This document shows positions 7,435 through 14,916 of a stretch of DNA of 19,936 nt, in pieces; positions within the stretch are counted from its first letter, which is position 1, and every line of letters starts with the position of its first letter. Below the pieces are notes generated by a model, which was not told where the DNA came from, did not search any database, and saw only the letters and a list, made by a program, of their open reading frames with translations. The position numbers and the translations under genes are program-made. Source of the stretch: JBJXFE01 sp046153875 (lineage in GTDB: Bacteria > Planctomycetota > Phycisphaerae > Phycisphaerales > UBA1924); NCBI GenBank assembly GCA_046153875.1, contig JBJXFE010000061.1, forward strand, positions 1-19,936, read 5' to 3'.

Positions 7435-8196
7435 ATGAACACCGTGATCCGCCGACCGATCGAGCCCCCGCCCGCCCTCGCGTCGCGCCGGGGCAGCGTC
7501 GTGGTCGGCTGCCTGGTCGCGCTGGTGATTGTCATCGCCATCGCGCTCGCCGGCGGCATCTACGTGTGGATGAGCTGGAAGGGCTGGGCCGCGTCGATCA
7601 CCCGTGCCACCGTCCGTGAAGTACTCAAGGAATCCAACCTGGCCGAGGACCAGAAGCAGGCCATCACCGCCGAAATCGAGACCCTCACCAAGGACTTCGA
7701 GGCGGGGCGGGTCTCGTTCGACGACCTGCGGCGCGTCGGCGAGGAGATCGAGAGCAGCCCCCTCATCCCTCTCGCGGGCGTGCAACTCGCCAAGGAAAAG
7801 TACATCGACGGGTCGGTGATGTCCGCCGAGGAGAAGGCCGCGTCCGAGCGGACGCTCCAGCGCTTCGCCCGCGGCGTCCACGAGCGGAAGATCACGCCCG
7901 CCGAGGAGAAGATCACCGACGCCATCAAGCCGATCGTCCGCCTCAAGCCCGGGAACAACTGGGAGCTCAAGGACAACCCCACCCGGCTCGAGCTCGATCA
8001 GTTCCTTGCCAACTGCAAGGCGGAGGCCGACGCGGCCCAGATTCCCGACGAGCCGTTCGTCATCGACTTCGCCGCGGAACTCCGCAAGATCATCGCCACG
8101 GCCCGAAACCCCGGGTCGTCCCCGCCCACGCCCGCCGAACTGCCCGCGGCGCCGACGCCCGACAACCCGGCTCCCCCGCCCGGCGGCGGCGGCTGA
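7435..8196 (+). CDS. Hypothetical single-pass membrane protein
   Basis: I do not recognise this 253-aa protein. It starts at ATG 7435 behind CGGAGG with about 7 nt spacing; the frame is open further upstream (to 7330), but without ribosome-binding support. A short Pro/Arg-rich cytoplasmic N-terminus is followed by one hydrophobic helix at about 21-46 (SVVVGCLVALVIVIAIALAG). A helical, charged domain of about 170 residues follows (VREVLKESNLAEDQKQAITAE, and ITPAEEKITDAIKP), with a Pro-rich tail ending in PPPGGGG. The helices are amphipathic and may be coiled. The topology suggests that the large domain faces the periplasm. It ends 24 bp from a convergent gene. The style, with a short basic N-terminus, one TM helix and a helical domain, is common for planctomycete hypotheticals. 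Confidence 0.82.
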   Translation: MNTVIRRPIEPPPALASRRGSVVVGCLVALVIVIAIALAGGIYVWMSWKGWAASITRATVREVLKESNLAEDQKQAITAEIETLTKDFEAGRVSFDDLRRVGEEIESSPLIPLAGVQLAKEKYIDGSVMSAEEKAASERTLQRFARGVHERKITPAEEKITDAIKPIVRLKPGNNWELKDNPTRLELDQFLANCKAEADAAQIPDEPFVIDFAAELRKIIATARNPGSSPPTPAELPAAPTPDNPAPPPGGGG

Positions 8197-8220
8197 CGTT
8201 CCATCAGCAGACCGCGATAC

Positions 8221-8532
8221 TCACGCCCGCAGCGCCGCGCTCAGCCGTCGCCCTGTCGCGGGATCCTCCGCCTGCCACCTGACGCGATCCGCGCCGACGA
8301 CGATGGTCGCGCCGAGCGTGCCGCACGAGAGCGTTCCCCCGCCCGCACCAGCGAGGGCAACAATCTCGCCCGGCAGGTCCGCCCGGCGCGCCTCGAGGCG
8401 ACGCGCGGTCTCGCCCGCCCGATGAACCTCGATCACGGTCTCACCGAGTTCCGCCAGCGCGCCCGCGAGCCGCACGCCCGCCTCCGCGAGCGTCCGCGCG
8501 GAGACCACGCCCTCCGTGCCGTTCACCGTCAC
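8221..8532 (-). CDS. Hypothetical 103-aa protein, translationally coupled to the membrane protein
   Basis: This small protein starts at GTG 8532, which overlaps the TGA of the upstream membrane protein gene (GTGA). That overlap decides the start and links the two genes. The sequence (TVNGTEGVVSARTLAEAG..LAGALAELG, then ETARRLEARRADLPGEIVAL, then LGATIVVGADRVRWQAEDPATGRRL) has two helices followed by a beta-rich C-terminus. It has no membrane helix, signal peptide or motif I can name. A role with the membrane protein is inferred from the coupling alone. The codon use is GC3-rich as in its neighbours, which supports its being real. Confidence 0.72.
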   Translation of the reverse strand: MTVNGTEGVVSARTLAEAGVRLAGALAELGETVIEVHRAGETARRLEARRADLPGEIVALAGAGGGTLSCGTLGATIVVGADRVRWQAEDPATGRRLSAALRA

Positions 8533-9776
8533 GTCTCGTCCGCCGCGTCCGCGTCCGACCCCGGGCGCACGCTCACGCCGCCAACGGTCGCGCGGGCCTC
8601 CATGGTCATGGTCATCGTGCCCTCGATCATGCCGGGCATCCAGACCTCGCCCATGTCCTGCCCGTCGCACACGCGCCGCATGATCATGTACAGCACCGTG
8701 GACGAGCAGAAGAAGTAGCTGATGGCGAACGCGCCGACGATCACCATGACCAGGTTGCGCCAGAACCGCACCAGCGCCACCGTCGCCCGCTCGTGCGCCG
8801 GAAGGTCCGGGACCGCACCGGGCGTGGTGTCCGTCGCGGCCGCGATCAGGCCGGCGGTCCGCTCGCCCGTCCACGTCGTCGCCGCGCCGGATGCAAAGTG
8901 CATCACCGCCCCGGCTCCATAGTTGATGACAGTTGTGGCGATCGTGGCCAGCAGGATCGCCACCAGCCCGTACGCCGCGTAGCGCAGCGGCTTGCCGAAC
9001 ACATACGGATACGCCCGGGCGATCGCGTCGATCCCGTCCCCCCCCTCGCACGCGATCGCGGGGACCAGGAGCGGAAACCCCGCGACATACGCCGCGAGCA
9101 CGACCACGGCGATCGCGGCCGCCACCAGGAACAGCACGTAGAACATCCCGCCCAGCACGTTCACCCATTGCAGGCTGAACAGCACCCACCCGCCCACGGC
9201 CAGGACGAGCCAGATCGCCGCCACGAGGATCAGCGGGGCCGCCAGGGCGAACAGGATCGAACCGGTCCGGGCGAACGCGAACCGCCGACCCTCGACCCAC
9301 GGCACCAGCAGCCCCTGCGCCACGTCACACGCGGCGACCCGGCTGATCACGCACCCCCCGACGCCCCAGATCAGCAGCACGAACGGTGCGACCAGCAGCA
9401 TCGTCCACTGATGCTCCTGCCACAGCAGCCCCAGCCCGCCGTCGAGCTGGAGGAACGGCGATGTCACTCTCGCCATGTCGAGCGTCACGGCCCCGAAAGC
9501 GATGTCGCTCCACGAAGCCCGCGACACCGCGTCCACGCCCGCGCTCCACGACTCTCCGCCCCACCACTCCTGGCCCGGCACGCGGACGACCAGCGCCATC
9601 AGCACGAGCATCACCGCGGCGACAAACAGCCGTTCCGGGCGTATCGCCAGGCTCACGCTCCGCAGCAGCTTCAGCCACAGCAGCTCGCGCCCGATCTCGC
9701 TCACGATCCCGGGGCGTGGCTCGTGACCCAGGGGAGCGGGCGGGTGTTCGGATCGGTTCCCGTGCATCTGGCTCAT
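8529..9776 (-). CDS. Polytopic membrane protein of unknown function
   Basis: This 415-aa protein has about six hydrophobic segments, near residues 50-65, 125-145, 175-200, 208-241, 265-290 and 338-366. The N-terminal tail is cytoplasmic and about 45 residues long; the C-terminal tail is polar (MEARATVGG...AADET). Between helices 4 and 5 is a conserved-looking loop, CEGGDGIDAIARAYPYVFGKPLRY, spanning about 243-266 (split: CEGGDGIDAI, ARAYPYVFGKPLRY). That loop resembles motifs of integral membrane families of unknown function in planctomycetes. The start at ATG 9776 follows GGAG with 6 nt spacing; the longer frame to 9827 lacks this support. No transporter signature is seen. The gene is followed by, and overlaps, the 103-aa gene. 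Confidence 0.88.
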   Translation of the reverse strand: MSQMHGNRSEHPPAPLGHEPRPGIVSEIGRELLWLKLLRSVSLAIRPERLFVAAVMLVLMALVVRVPGQEWWGGESWSAGVDAVSRASWSDIAFGAVTLDMARVTSPFLQLDGGLGLLWQEHQWTMLLVAPFVLLIWGVGGCVISRVAACDVAQGLLVPWVEGRRFAFARTGSILFALAAPLILVAAIWLVLAVGGWVLFSLQWVNVLGGMFYVLFLVAAAIAVVVLAAYVAGFPLLVPAIACEGGDGIDAIARAYPYVFGKPLRYAAYGLVAILLATIATTVINYGAGAVMHFASGAATTWTGERTAGLIAAATDTTPGAVPDLPAHERATVALVRFWRNLVMVIVGAFAISYFFCSSTVLYMIMRRVCDGQDMGEVWMPGMIEGTMTMTMEARATVGGVSVRPGSDADAADET

Positions 9777-9804
9777 CGTCTGCTCCGATCTGGGAGAAAC
9801 CGTG

Positions 9805-9818
9805 CGGCCCGAAGGCCG
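9805..9818 (-). promoter_or_regulatory. UUCG-tetraloop hairpin in the 5' leader of the membrane protein gene
   Basis: On the minus strand CGGCC-TTCG-GGCCG forms a 5-bp GC stem closed by a C(UUCG)G tetraloop, an exceptionally stable RNA motif. It lies about 28 nt upstream of the ATG at 9776 and just before the ribosome-binding site. A leader or attenuation role is possible but unproven; no T-run follows. Confidence 0.35.
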
Positions 9819-9914
9819 AAGGAACACACGACCGTGGTAGCGTACCGAGTCCCCGCCCGCCGTGCGAGGCGGTCGGAGGCTCGGTCCGGTGCGTGCGGCG
9901 GGGCGTCGGCGTGA

Positions 9915-9920
9915 TACGAT
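9915..9920 (+). promoter_or_regulatory. Possible -10 element upstream of lemA (TACGAT)
   Basis: TACGAT within GTGATACGAT (a partial extended -10) lies 62 nt before the lemA start. The region at the -35 distance is GC-rich and does not resemble TTGACA, so the call is weak. Confidence 0.3.
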
Positions 9921-9982
9921 TGACCCCGACCGGCGGCCGACGCCGATACGCCGCGTTCGACGCGGAGAAGGGGGTCCGACCC

Positions 9983-10561
9983 ATGGAACCGTGGATGTTC
10001 GCCGCCGGAGCGGCCCTGCTCTTCGTCATCTTCCTGTTCTGGTTCATCGCGATGTACAACGCGCTGGTCCGCCGGCGCATCGACTGCGACAACGGGTGGT
10101 CCCAGATCGACGTGCAGCTCAAGCGCCGCTACGACCTCATCCCCAATCTCGTGGAGACCGTCAAGGGCTACGCCGCCCACGAGAAAGGGACGCTCGACGC
10201 GGTGATCTCCGCCCGGGCGAAGGCCGTGGGGGTCACCAGCGACGCCGCGCACGCCCAGGAGAAGGCCGCCGCGGAGAACATGCTCACCCAGGCCCTGGGC
10301 CGGCTGATCGCCGTCGCGGAGGCCTACCCGGACCTGAAGGCCAACACCAACTTCGCCAAGCTCCAGGAAGAGCTGACCAGCACCGAGAACCGCATCGGCT
10401 TCTCGCGCCAGCACTACAACGACACGGTGGCCCGGTATGAGGAGTCGCGCCAGGCCTTCCCGACGAACCTCGTCGCCGCCGCGTTCAACTTCGACCCGCG
10501 CAAGTACTTCGAGCTCGACGACGCGGCCGCCCGCGAGACGCCGAAGGTGAAGTTCTCGTAA
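9983..10561 (+). CDS. lemA: LemA family membrane protein
   Basis: This 192-aa protein is typical in length for LemA. It has an N-terminal membrane helix at about 5-27 (FAAGAALLFVIFLFWFI) followed by the signature YNALVRRRIDCDNGWSQIDV and QLKRRYDLIPNLVETVKGYA (about 25-64). Three long helices then form the cytoplasmic or periplasmic coiled domain, ending with the conserved RQHYNDTV..YEESRQAFPTNLVA segment (near 150-175). The molecular role is not settled; in many bacteria lemA sits beside an HtpX-type M48 peptidase, and an M48 gene lies 5 kb away here rather than adjacent. The ATG at 9983 is preceded by AGGGGG. The open frame upstream (to 9386) is antisense to the membrane protein gene and is not coding. 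It converges on mfd with a 9-bp gap. Confidence 0.96.
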   Translation: MEPWMFAAGAALLFVIFLFWFIAMYNALVRRRIDCDNGWSQIDVQLKRRYDLIPNLVETVKGYAAHEKGTLDAVISARAKAVGVTSDAAHAQEKAAAENMLTQALGRLIAVAEAYPDLKANTNFAKLQEELTSTENRIGFSRQHYNDTVARYEESRQAFPTNLVAAAFNFDPRKYFELDDAAARETPKVKFS

Positions 10562-10570
10562 CGAGTCCGG

Positions 10571-13500
10571 TCACGTCAGTCGCTTGCGCAACACCGCCAG
10601 CAGCGTGTCCGGCTCTAGGTAGTTCCGCGGCACGCGCAGATAGACCTCGTGAAGCGTCTCGCCCGATGGCGGGGGGAGAACGCGCACCGCCGAAACGTCC
10701 GGGGCCGCGAGCCCAGGGCTTGCGGCTCCGGGCCTTGGCGCCGTCGCGGCGGCCAGGCGGCGTTCGAAGGACCTCGCGGGCACGGACGATCGCACGGATT
10801 GAGGCGGGGCCTCCCTTTCGCGCTTCTCGTTGAGCTTCGCCGCGAGGGCTTCGGTCCGCTCGACGCGGAAGAGCACGTCCTGCCCGCGGATCGTGATGAT
10901 CTTCACGCCCAGCCCCGCCGCCGCCACGCGCAGCTCCGCCAGGTCCAGCAGCCGCCGGACCTGTACGGGCGGCTCGCCGTACGCGTCGGTCAGCTCCTTG
11001 GCGACGCGCGCGAGTTCCTCCGCCGTCGCCGCCACCGCCACGCGCCGATACGCCTCCAGCCGCCGCTGGTCCGACGGGATGTACGGTTTCGGGATCGTGC
11101 CGATGATCCCGATCTCGATCGCGGTGCGGCTGGCCGTCGCGGGCGGGTCTTCGCGCCGCAGCTCGCGGACTGCCTGGTCGAGCACCTTGCAGTACATGTC
11201 GTAGCCGATCGCCGCGATGTGCCCGGACTGCTCCGCGCCGAGCAGGTTCCCCGCGCCCCTGATCTCGAGGTCCCGCATCGCGATCTTGAACCCCGCCCCG
11301 AGCATGGAGTACTGCTCGATCGCCTTGAGCCGGCGCTGCGCGACCTCCTTCACGGGCCGGTCCGCGGGCAACAGCATGTAGCAGTACGCCCGGTGCTTCG
11401 ACCGCCCCACGCGCCCGCGGAGCTGGTGCAGGTCCGCCAGCCCGAAGCGATCCGCGTCGTTGATGAACATCGTGTTGGCCGACGCGATGTCGATGCCCGA
11501 TTCGATGATCGTGGTCGAGACGAGGACGTCTGCCTCGCGGCGCATGAACTTGAGCATCACGTCTTCGAGCTCGTGCGGGCTCATCTGCCCGTGCCCCACG
11601 ACGATCCGCGCGTCCGGGGCGAGCTTCTGCACCTGGTCCGCCACGGACCTGATGTTGTGGACGCGGTTGTGCACGAAGAACACCTGCCCCTCACGCGAAA
11701 GCTCCCGCGCCAGCGCCTGCGCGATCCGCCGTTCGTTGTACGGGATCACCTCCGTCACGATCGCCCGCCGATCCAGCGGGGGCGTCGTCAGCGAGCTGAT
11801 GTCCCGCAGGCCCAGCATCGCCATATGAAGCGTGCGGGGGATCGGCGTGGCCGAGAGCGTGAGCACGTCCACCGTCATCCGCAGGCGCAGCAACCGCTCC
11901 TTGTGCTCCACGCCGAACCGCTGCTCCTCGTCGATGCACACCACGCCCAGGTCCGCGAAGCGAACGTCCTCCGAGAGAATGCGGTGCGTGCCGATCAGCA
12001 CGTCCACCTGCCCCTTGCGGACCGCCTCCAGGATCTGCCGCTGCTCCGCGTCGCTCTTGAACCGGCTCAGCGACTCCACGCGGAACGGATACCCCGCGAA
12101 CCGCGTCCGGAACGTCCGCTCGTGCTGCTCGGCCAGCACCGTCGTCGGCACCAGCACCGCGGCCTGCTTGCCGAACTCCACAGCCTTGAACGCCGCCCGG
12201 ATCGCCAGCTCGGTCTTGCCGAACCCCACGTCGCCGCACACCAGCCGGTCCATCGGCCGCTGGGCCTGCATGTCCTTCTTGATCTCGACGAGCGCCGCGA
12301 GCTGGTCCTCCGTCTCCTCGTACGGGAACTCGGCCTCGAACTCCTTCTGCCACGCGGTGTCGCCGGCGTAGCGGATGCCGGGCATGCTCTCCCGCGCCGC
12401 CCGCACGCGGAGCATCTCCGCCGCCAGGTCCTTGACGCTCTCGGCCACGCGGTCCTTCTGCGACTTCCACCGCGTGCCGCCGAGCGTGGAGAGCGGCGGC
12501 TTCCCGCGGAACCCGCCGATGTACTTCTGCACCTGGTCGATGTTGGCCGCGGGGACGTTGAGCTTCGCCGCGCCGGCGAACTCGAGCGTGAGGTATTCCT
12601 GCACCTCCTCGGCCCGGGGCTTGTGACCCTTGGGCAGGAGCGAGTCCGGGATCGCACCCCCCTCCGAGATCGCCCGCGGACTCGCGCCGTCGTCCCCCTT
12701 CGGCTTCATCATCTTCAGACCGAGGAACCGCGCGATCCCGTGCTCGGCGTGGACGACGTAGTCGCCCGGCGCGAAGTCCAGGAACGTGTCCATCGCCCGA
12801 CCCGCACGCAGCCGCGACGCGCGACGCCGGGTCTGGTAGCGGTGGACGAGCTCGTGATAGGGAAGGAAGAGAGATGAGACATCGGCCCACCCCGGTCGCC
12901 GTGCCTGAGGAGTCTTCGACGAAGGCTCGGGTGCGGCTGCCTTGGTCTCTGGAGTCGCCGGCGGACATACCCGAGGCTTCGAGGACACAGCCTCGGCGTC
13001 CGATCGCCAGATGAACCCCCGGTGCAGGTACTGGACACACGCCTCGATGCCCCCGGCGGCCTGCGGCGCGAACTCCGCCATCAGCTCCCCGAACCGCTGA
13101 AGCTCCCCGGGATTCTGGCAGAACACCCGCACGTCGTGCTCCGCCGCCAGCCCGCCCAGCTCCTTCACCGCCTCCGCCGCGTCCTGCGAGAACACCGGCA
13201 GCGGCGACGCCGGCAACCCGAGCCGTGCGTCCGCCGACGACGACCCGGCCGAGAACTGGTTGACCTCGGCCAACCCGTGCAGCCGGTCCGCGATGAGCTT
13301 GAACACCGCGGGCGGGCCGAACACACCGCGCGAGTCCGTCACACGCTCGTAGTACCCCCGCCCCTGTTCCGTCACCTCCATCGTCTCGGCGACAACGGCG
13401 ACGGCCCGTGCCGGCAGCAGTTCCAGAACGCTCACGCCCGCGTCACCGACCGCCGCCGCCTGCGCCGATACGCAGACCAGCTCAACGCCCTCGACCGTGC

Positions 13501-14317
13501 GCCCGGACGCCATCGTGTCCGGGTCGATCTCGTGGACCCGGTCGATCCGGTCGCCGAAGAAATCCAGCCGGATCGGCGCGGTCAGCGCCTCACCCGGCGC
13601 GTCCCCCGCCGGGGTCATCGTGCCCCCCGCCGCGAACACGTCGAGGATCCCGCCGCGCACCGCGAAGTCGCCCGGCTCCTCCACCGCGTCGCGCCGTGTG
13701 TACCCCGCCCCGTCGAGCCACCGGATCACCTCGCCCGGCGCCGCCGTCATCCCTCGCCGCAGCGTGCGCACCAGCGCGGGCAGACTCTCCGCGCGCGGCA
13801 CGGCCTGCATCAGCGCAGGGATCGGGGCGATGATGACCGGCGAATGAGAGGGTGAGACGGTGAGGCGCTGAGACGGTGACGAGGAGTCGACCGCCGGCGA
13901 TGGCCGCACCCCGTTCAGTTCGATCACCCGGCGGACGACCGCCAACCGCTCGGCGAACAGCTCGGGGTTGACGTTCGACTCGCCGGGCAGCGCCTCCAGG
14001 GCCGGGAGGCGCAGCGCCTCAACGCCCGCCGCCGACAGTTCATCCAGCGCCTCGTCCGCGTCGTCGAGGTGCGCCACCACGAGCAGCACGGGCCGCCCCA
14101 CCCGCCGCGCGATCGCCGCCGCGACGAACGCCGTCGATGAACCCGCGGACCCGGCCGCCACCACGTGTCCGCCCCGGTCCAGCGCCGCGGCGAGGCGGTC
14201 GACGGCCGGGCTCGATGCGATGACGCTGGTCAGGTCCAGAACCCGCTCCGGGCGCGCGTAGGCCGGCGCGGCGGGGAGCACGCCTCCCGCCGTCGCTGGT
14301 GAATCACGCGCGATCAA
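10571..14317 (-). CDS. mfd: Transcription-repair coupling factor Mfd
   Basis: This protein of about 1248 aa is some 100 residues longer than E. coli Mfd (1148). Mfd displaces RNA polymerase stalled at DNA lesions and recruits UvrA. Visible modules are UvrB-like N-terminal domains to about residue 440; the CarD-like polymerase-interaction domain from about 515 (PGDYVVHAEHGIARFLG); the superfamily 2 translocase with Walker A GDVGFGKT at 695-702 and DEEQ at 796-799; the LSATPIPRTLHMA motif; GHGQM, then RFGLADLHQLRGRVGRS; the TRG region (RGAGNLLGAEQSGHI, near 1010-1030); and a C-terminal D7 domain (DAYGEPPVQVRRLLDLAELR). Low-complexity extra segments lie near residues 138-160 and 440-478. The start is uncertain: the longest frame begins with TTG at 14317, there is a GTG at 14281, and neither has a good ribosome-binding site. 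It is third in line after the GH10-like and ComEA-like genes. Confidence 0.97.
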   Translation of the reverse strand: MIARDSPATAGGVLPAAPAYARPERVLDLTSVIASSPAVDRLAAALDRGGHVVAAGSAGSSTAFVAAAIARRVGRPVLLVVAHLDDADEALDELSAAGVEALRLPALEALPGESNVNPELFAERLAVVRRVIELNGVRPSPAVDSSSPSQRLTVSPSHSPVIIAPIPALMQAVPRAESLPALVRTLRRGMTAAPGEVIRWLDGAGYTRRDAVEEPGDFAVRGGILDVFAAGGTMTPAGDAPGEALTAPIRLDFFGDRIDRVHEIDPDTMASGRTVEGVELVCVSAQAAAVGDAGVSVLELLPARAVAVVAETMEVTEQGRGYYERVTDSRGVFGPPAVFKLIADRLHGLAEVNQFSAGSSSADARLGLPASPLPVFSQDAAEAVKELGGLAAEHDVRVFCQNPGELQRFGELMAEFAPQAAGGIEACVQYLHRGFIWRSDAEAVSSKPRVCPPATPETKAAAPEPSSKTPQARRPGWADVSSLFLPYHELVHRYQTRRRASRLRAGRAMDTFLDFAPGDYVVHAEHGIARFLGLKMMKPKGDDGASPRAISEGGAIPDSLLPKGHKPRAEEVQEYLTLEFAGAAKLNVPAANIDQVQKYIGGFRGKPPLSTLGGTRWKSQKDRVAESVKDLAAEMLRVRAARESMPGIRYAGDTAWQKEFEAEFPYEETEDQLAALVEIKKDMQAQRPMDRLVCGDVGFGKTELAIRAAFKAVEFGKQAAVLVPTTVLAEQHERTFRTRFAGYPFRVESLSRFKSDAEQRQILEAVRKGQVDVLIGTHRILSEDVRFADLGVVCIDEEQRFGVEHKERLLRLRMTVDVLTLSATPIPRTLHMAMLGLRDISSLTTPPLDRRAIVTEVIPYNERRIAQALARELSREGQVFFVHNRVHNIRSVADQVQKLAPDARIVVGHGQMSPHELEDVMLKFMRREADVLVSTTIIESGIDIASANTMFINDADRFGLADLHQLRGRVGRSKHRAYCYMLLPADRPVKEVAQRRLKAIEQYSMLGAGFKIAMRDLEIRGAGNLLGAEQSGHIAAIGYDMYCKVLDQAVRELRREDPPATASRTAIEIGIIGTIPKPYIPSDQRRLEAYRRVAVAATAEELARVAKELTDAYGEPPVQVRRLLDLAELRVAAAGLGVKIITIRGQDVLFRVERTEALAAKLNEKREREAPPQSVRSSVPARSFERRLAAATAPRPGAASPGLAAPDVSAVRVLPPPSGETLHEVYLRVPRNYLEPDTLLAVLRKRLT
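12971..12996. repeat. Inverted repeat within mfd insertion
   Basis: CCGAGGC at 12971-12977 and GCCTCGG at 12990-12996 form a perfect 7-bp inverted repeat with a 12-nt loop. A related copy, GAAGGCTCGGG, lies about 50 bp away at 12921-12931. Both fall in DNA that encodes a Pro/Ala/Lys-rich Mfd segment not expected in the family. Confidence 0.5.
13845..13876 (+). repeat. Degenerate 8-bp tandem repeat within mfd
   Basis: Four consecutive 8-bp units read TGAGAGGG, TGAGACGG, TGAGGCGC and TGAGACGG on the plus strand; the next bases begin TGAC. In the mfd frame (minus strand) this encodes a Ser/Pro/Thr-rich stretch (SQRLTVSPSHSP). The unit is not a multiple of three, so a change in copy number would shift the mfd frame, although the unit mismatches should reduce slippage. 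Confidence 0.6.
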
Positions 14318-14378
14318 CCAATGGTATCGGCGATCCGCGGGCCGGCTCTTCCAACCCGGATGCCGAACCCGGTACCGC

Positions 14379-14876
14379 CTACTTGATCGTCACGAGCGGT
14401 CGCAGCGCGTCCATCGTCCGCGGACCGATCCCGCGGACAAGGTCGAGTTCTTCAACGCTCTTGAACGGGCCGTTCGACCTCCGGTGCTCAACGATCCGGG
14501 CCGCCAGGGCGGGCCCGATCCCCGGCAGCAACTCCAGCTCGGCAGCCGTCGCCGTATTGAGATTGACGAGACGGGTTTCGAGCCGCGTGGCGGCTGGAGC
14601 AACCCCGGGCGCGGCCTCGGGAGCAACAGGCCCCGGTGTCGCCTCGCCGTCGGCATCAGCCCCACGCGGCAACGCACCCTCGTCGCGATCGGCGATCGGC
14701 GCCGGCGCGGTCGCGCCCGCCGGCGCCCCCGCGTGCCGTGGCACCAGGATCGGCCTCGGCTCGCGCCCGAAAATCGACCACCCCATCCCCGCCAGCGACG
14801 CCCCGCCCAGGATCACCACCGCCGCCCACTTCGCGGGTCCGGCCGTCCAATCGGCGTTCGTGTTCGGCGTCGGCAT
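14379..14876 (-). CDS. ComEA-type helix-hairpin-helix protein, membrane-anchored
   Basis: This 165-aa protein has one N-terminal hydrophobic helix at about 16-36 (KWAAVVILGGASLAGMGW). A Pro/Ala-rich linker at 40-98 leads to a C-terminal ComEA domain with two helix-hairpin-helix motifs: VNLNTATAAELELLPGIGPA (104-123) with LAARIVEHR, then FKSVEELDLVRGIGPRTMDA (138-157) with LRPLV. The domain binds double-stranded DNA without sequence specificity. In competent bacteria ComEA is the envelope DNA receptor for uptake, and this architecture of anchor, linker and HhH matches that role, though other uses exist. ATG 14876 is preceded by GGGGGTG. It sits 40 bp after the GH10-like gene and 61 bp before mfd, suggesting co-transcription. 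No comEC is seen in the window. Confidence 0.9.
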   Translation of the reverse strand: MPTPNTNADWTAGPAKWAAVVILGGASLAGMGWSIFGREPRPILVPRHAGAPAGATAPAPIADRDEGALPRGADADGEATPGPVAPEAAPGVAPAATRLETRLVNLNTATAAELELLPGIGPALAARIVEHRRSNGPFKSVEELDLVRGIGPRTMDALRPLVTIK

Positions 14877-14916
14877 CGCGCACCCCCAAGCGGATCAGTG
14901 AACGTGTGAGGGCAGT

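Noticed and set aside
8793..9914. 373-aa plus-strand frame antisense to the membrane protein
   Set aside because: Composition dominated by Arg/His/Pro/Gln as expected for the antisense of hydrophobic codons; no family features.
10649..12877. 742-aa plus-strand frame antisense to mfd
   Set aside because: Arg/His/Leu-rich mirror of a high-GC coding sequence, with no motif; Mfd on the minus strand is unmistakable.
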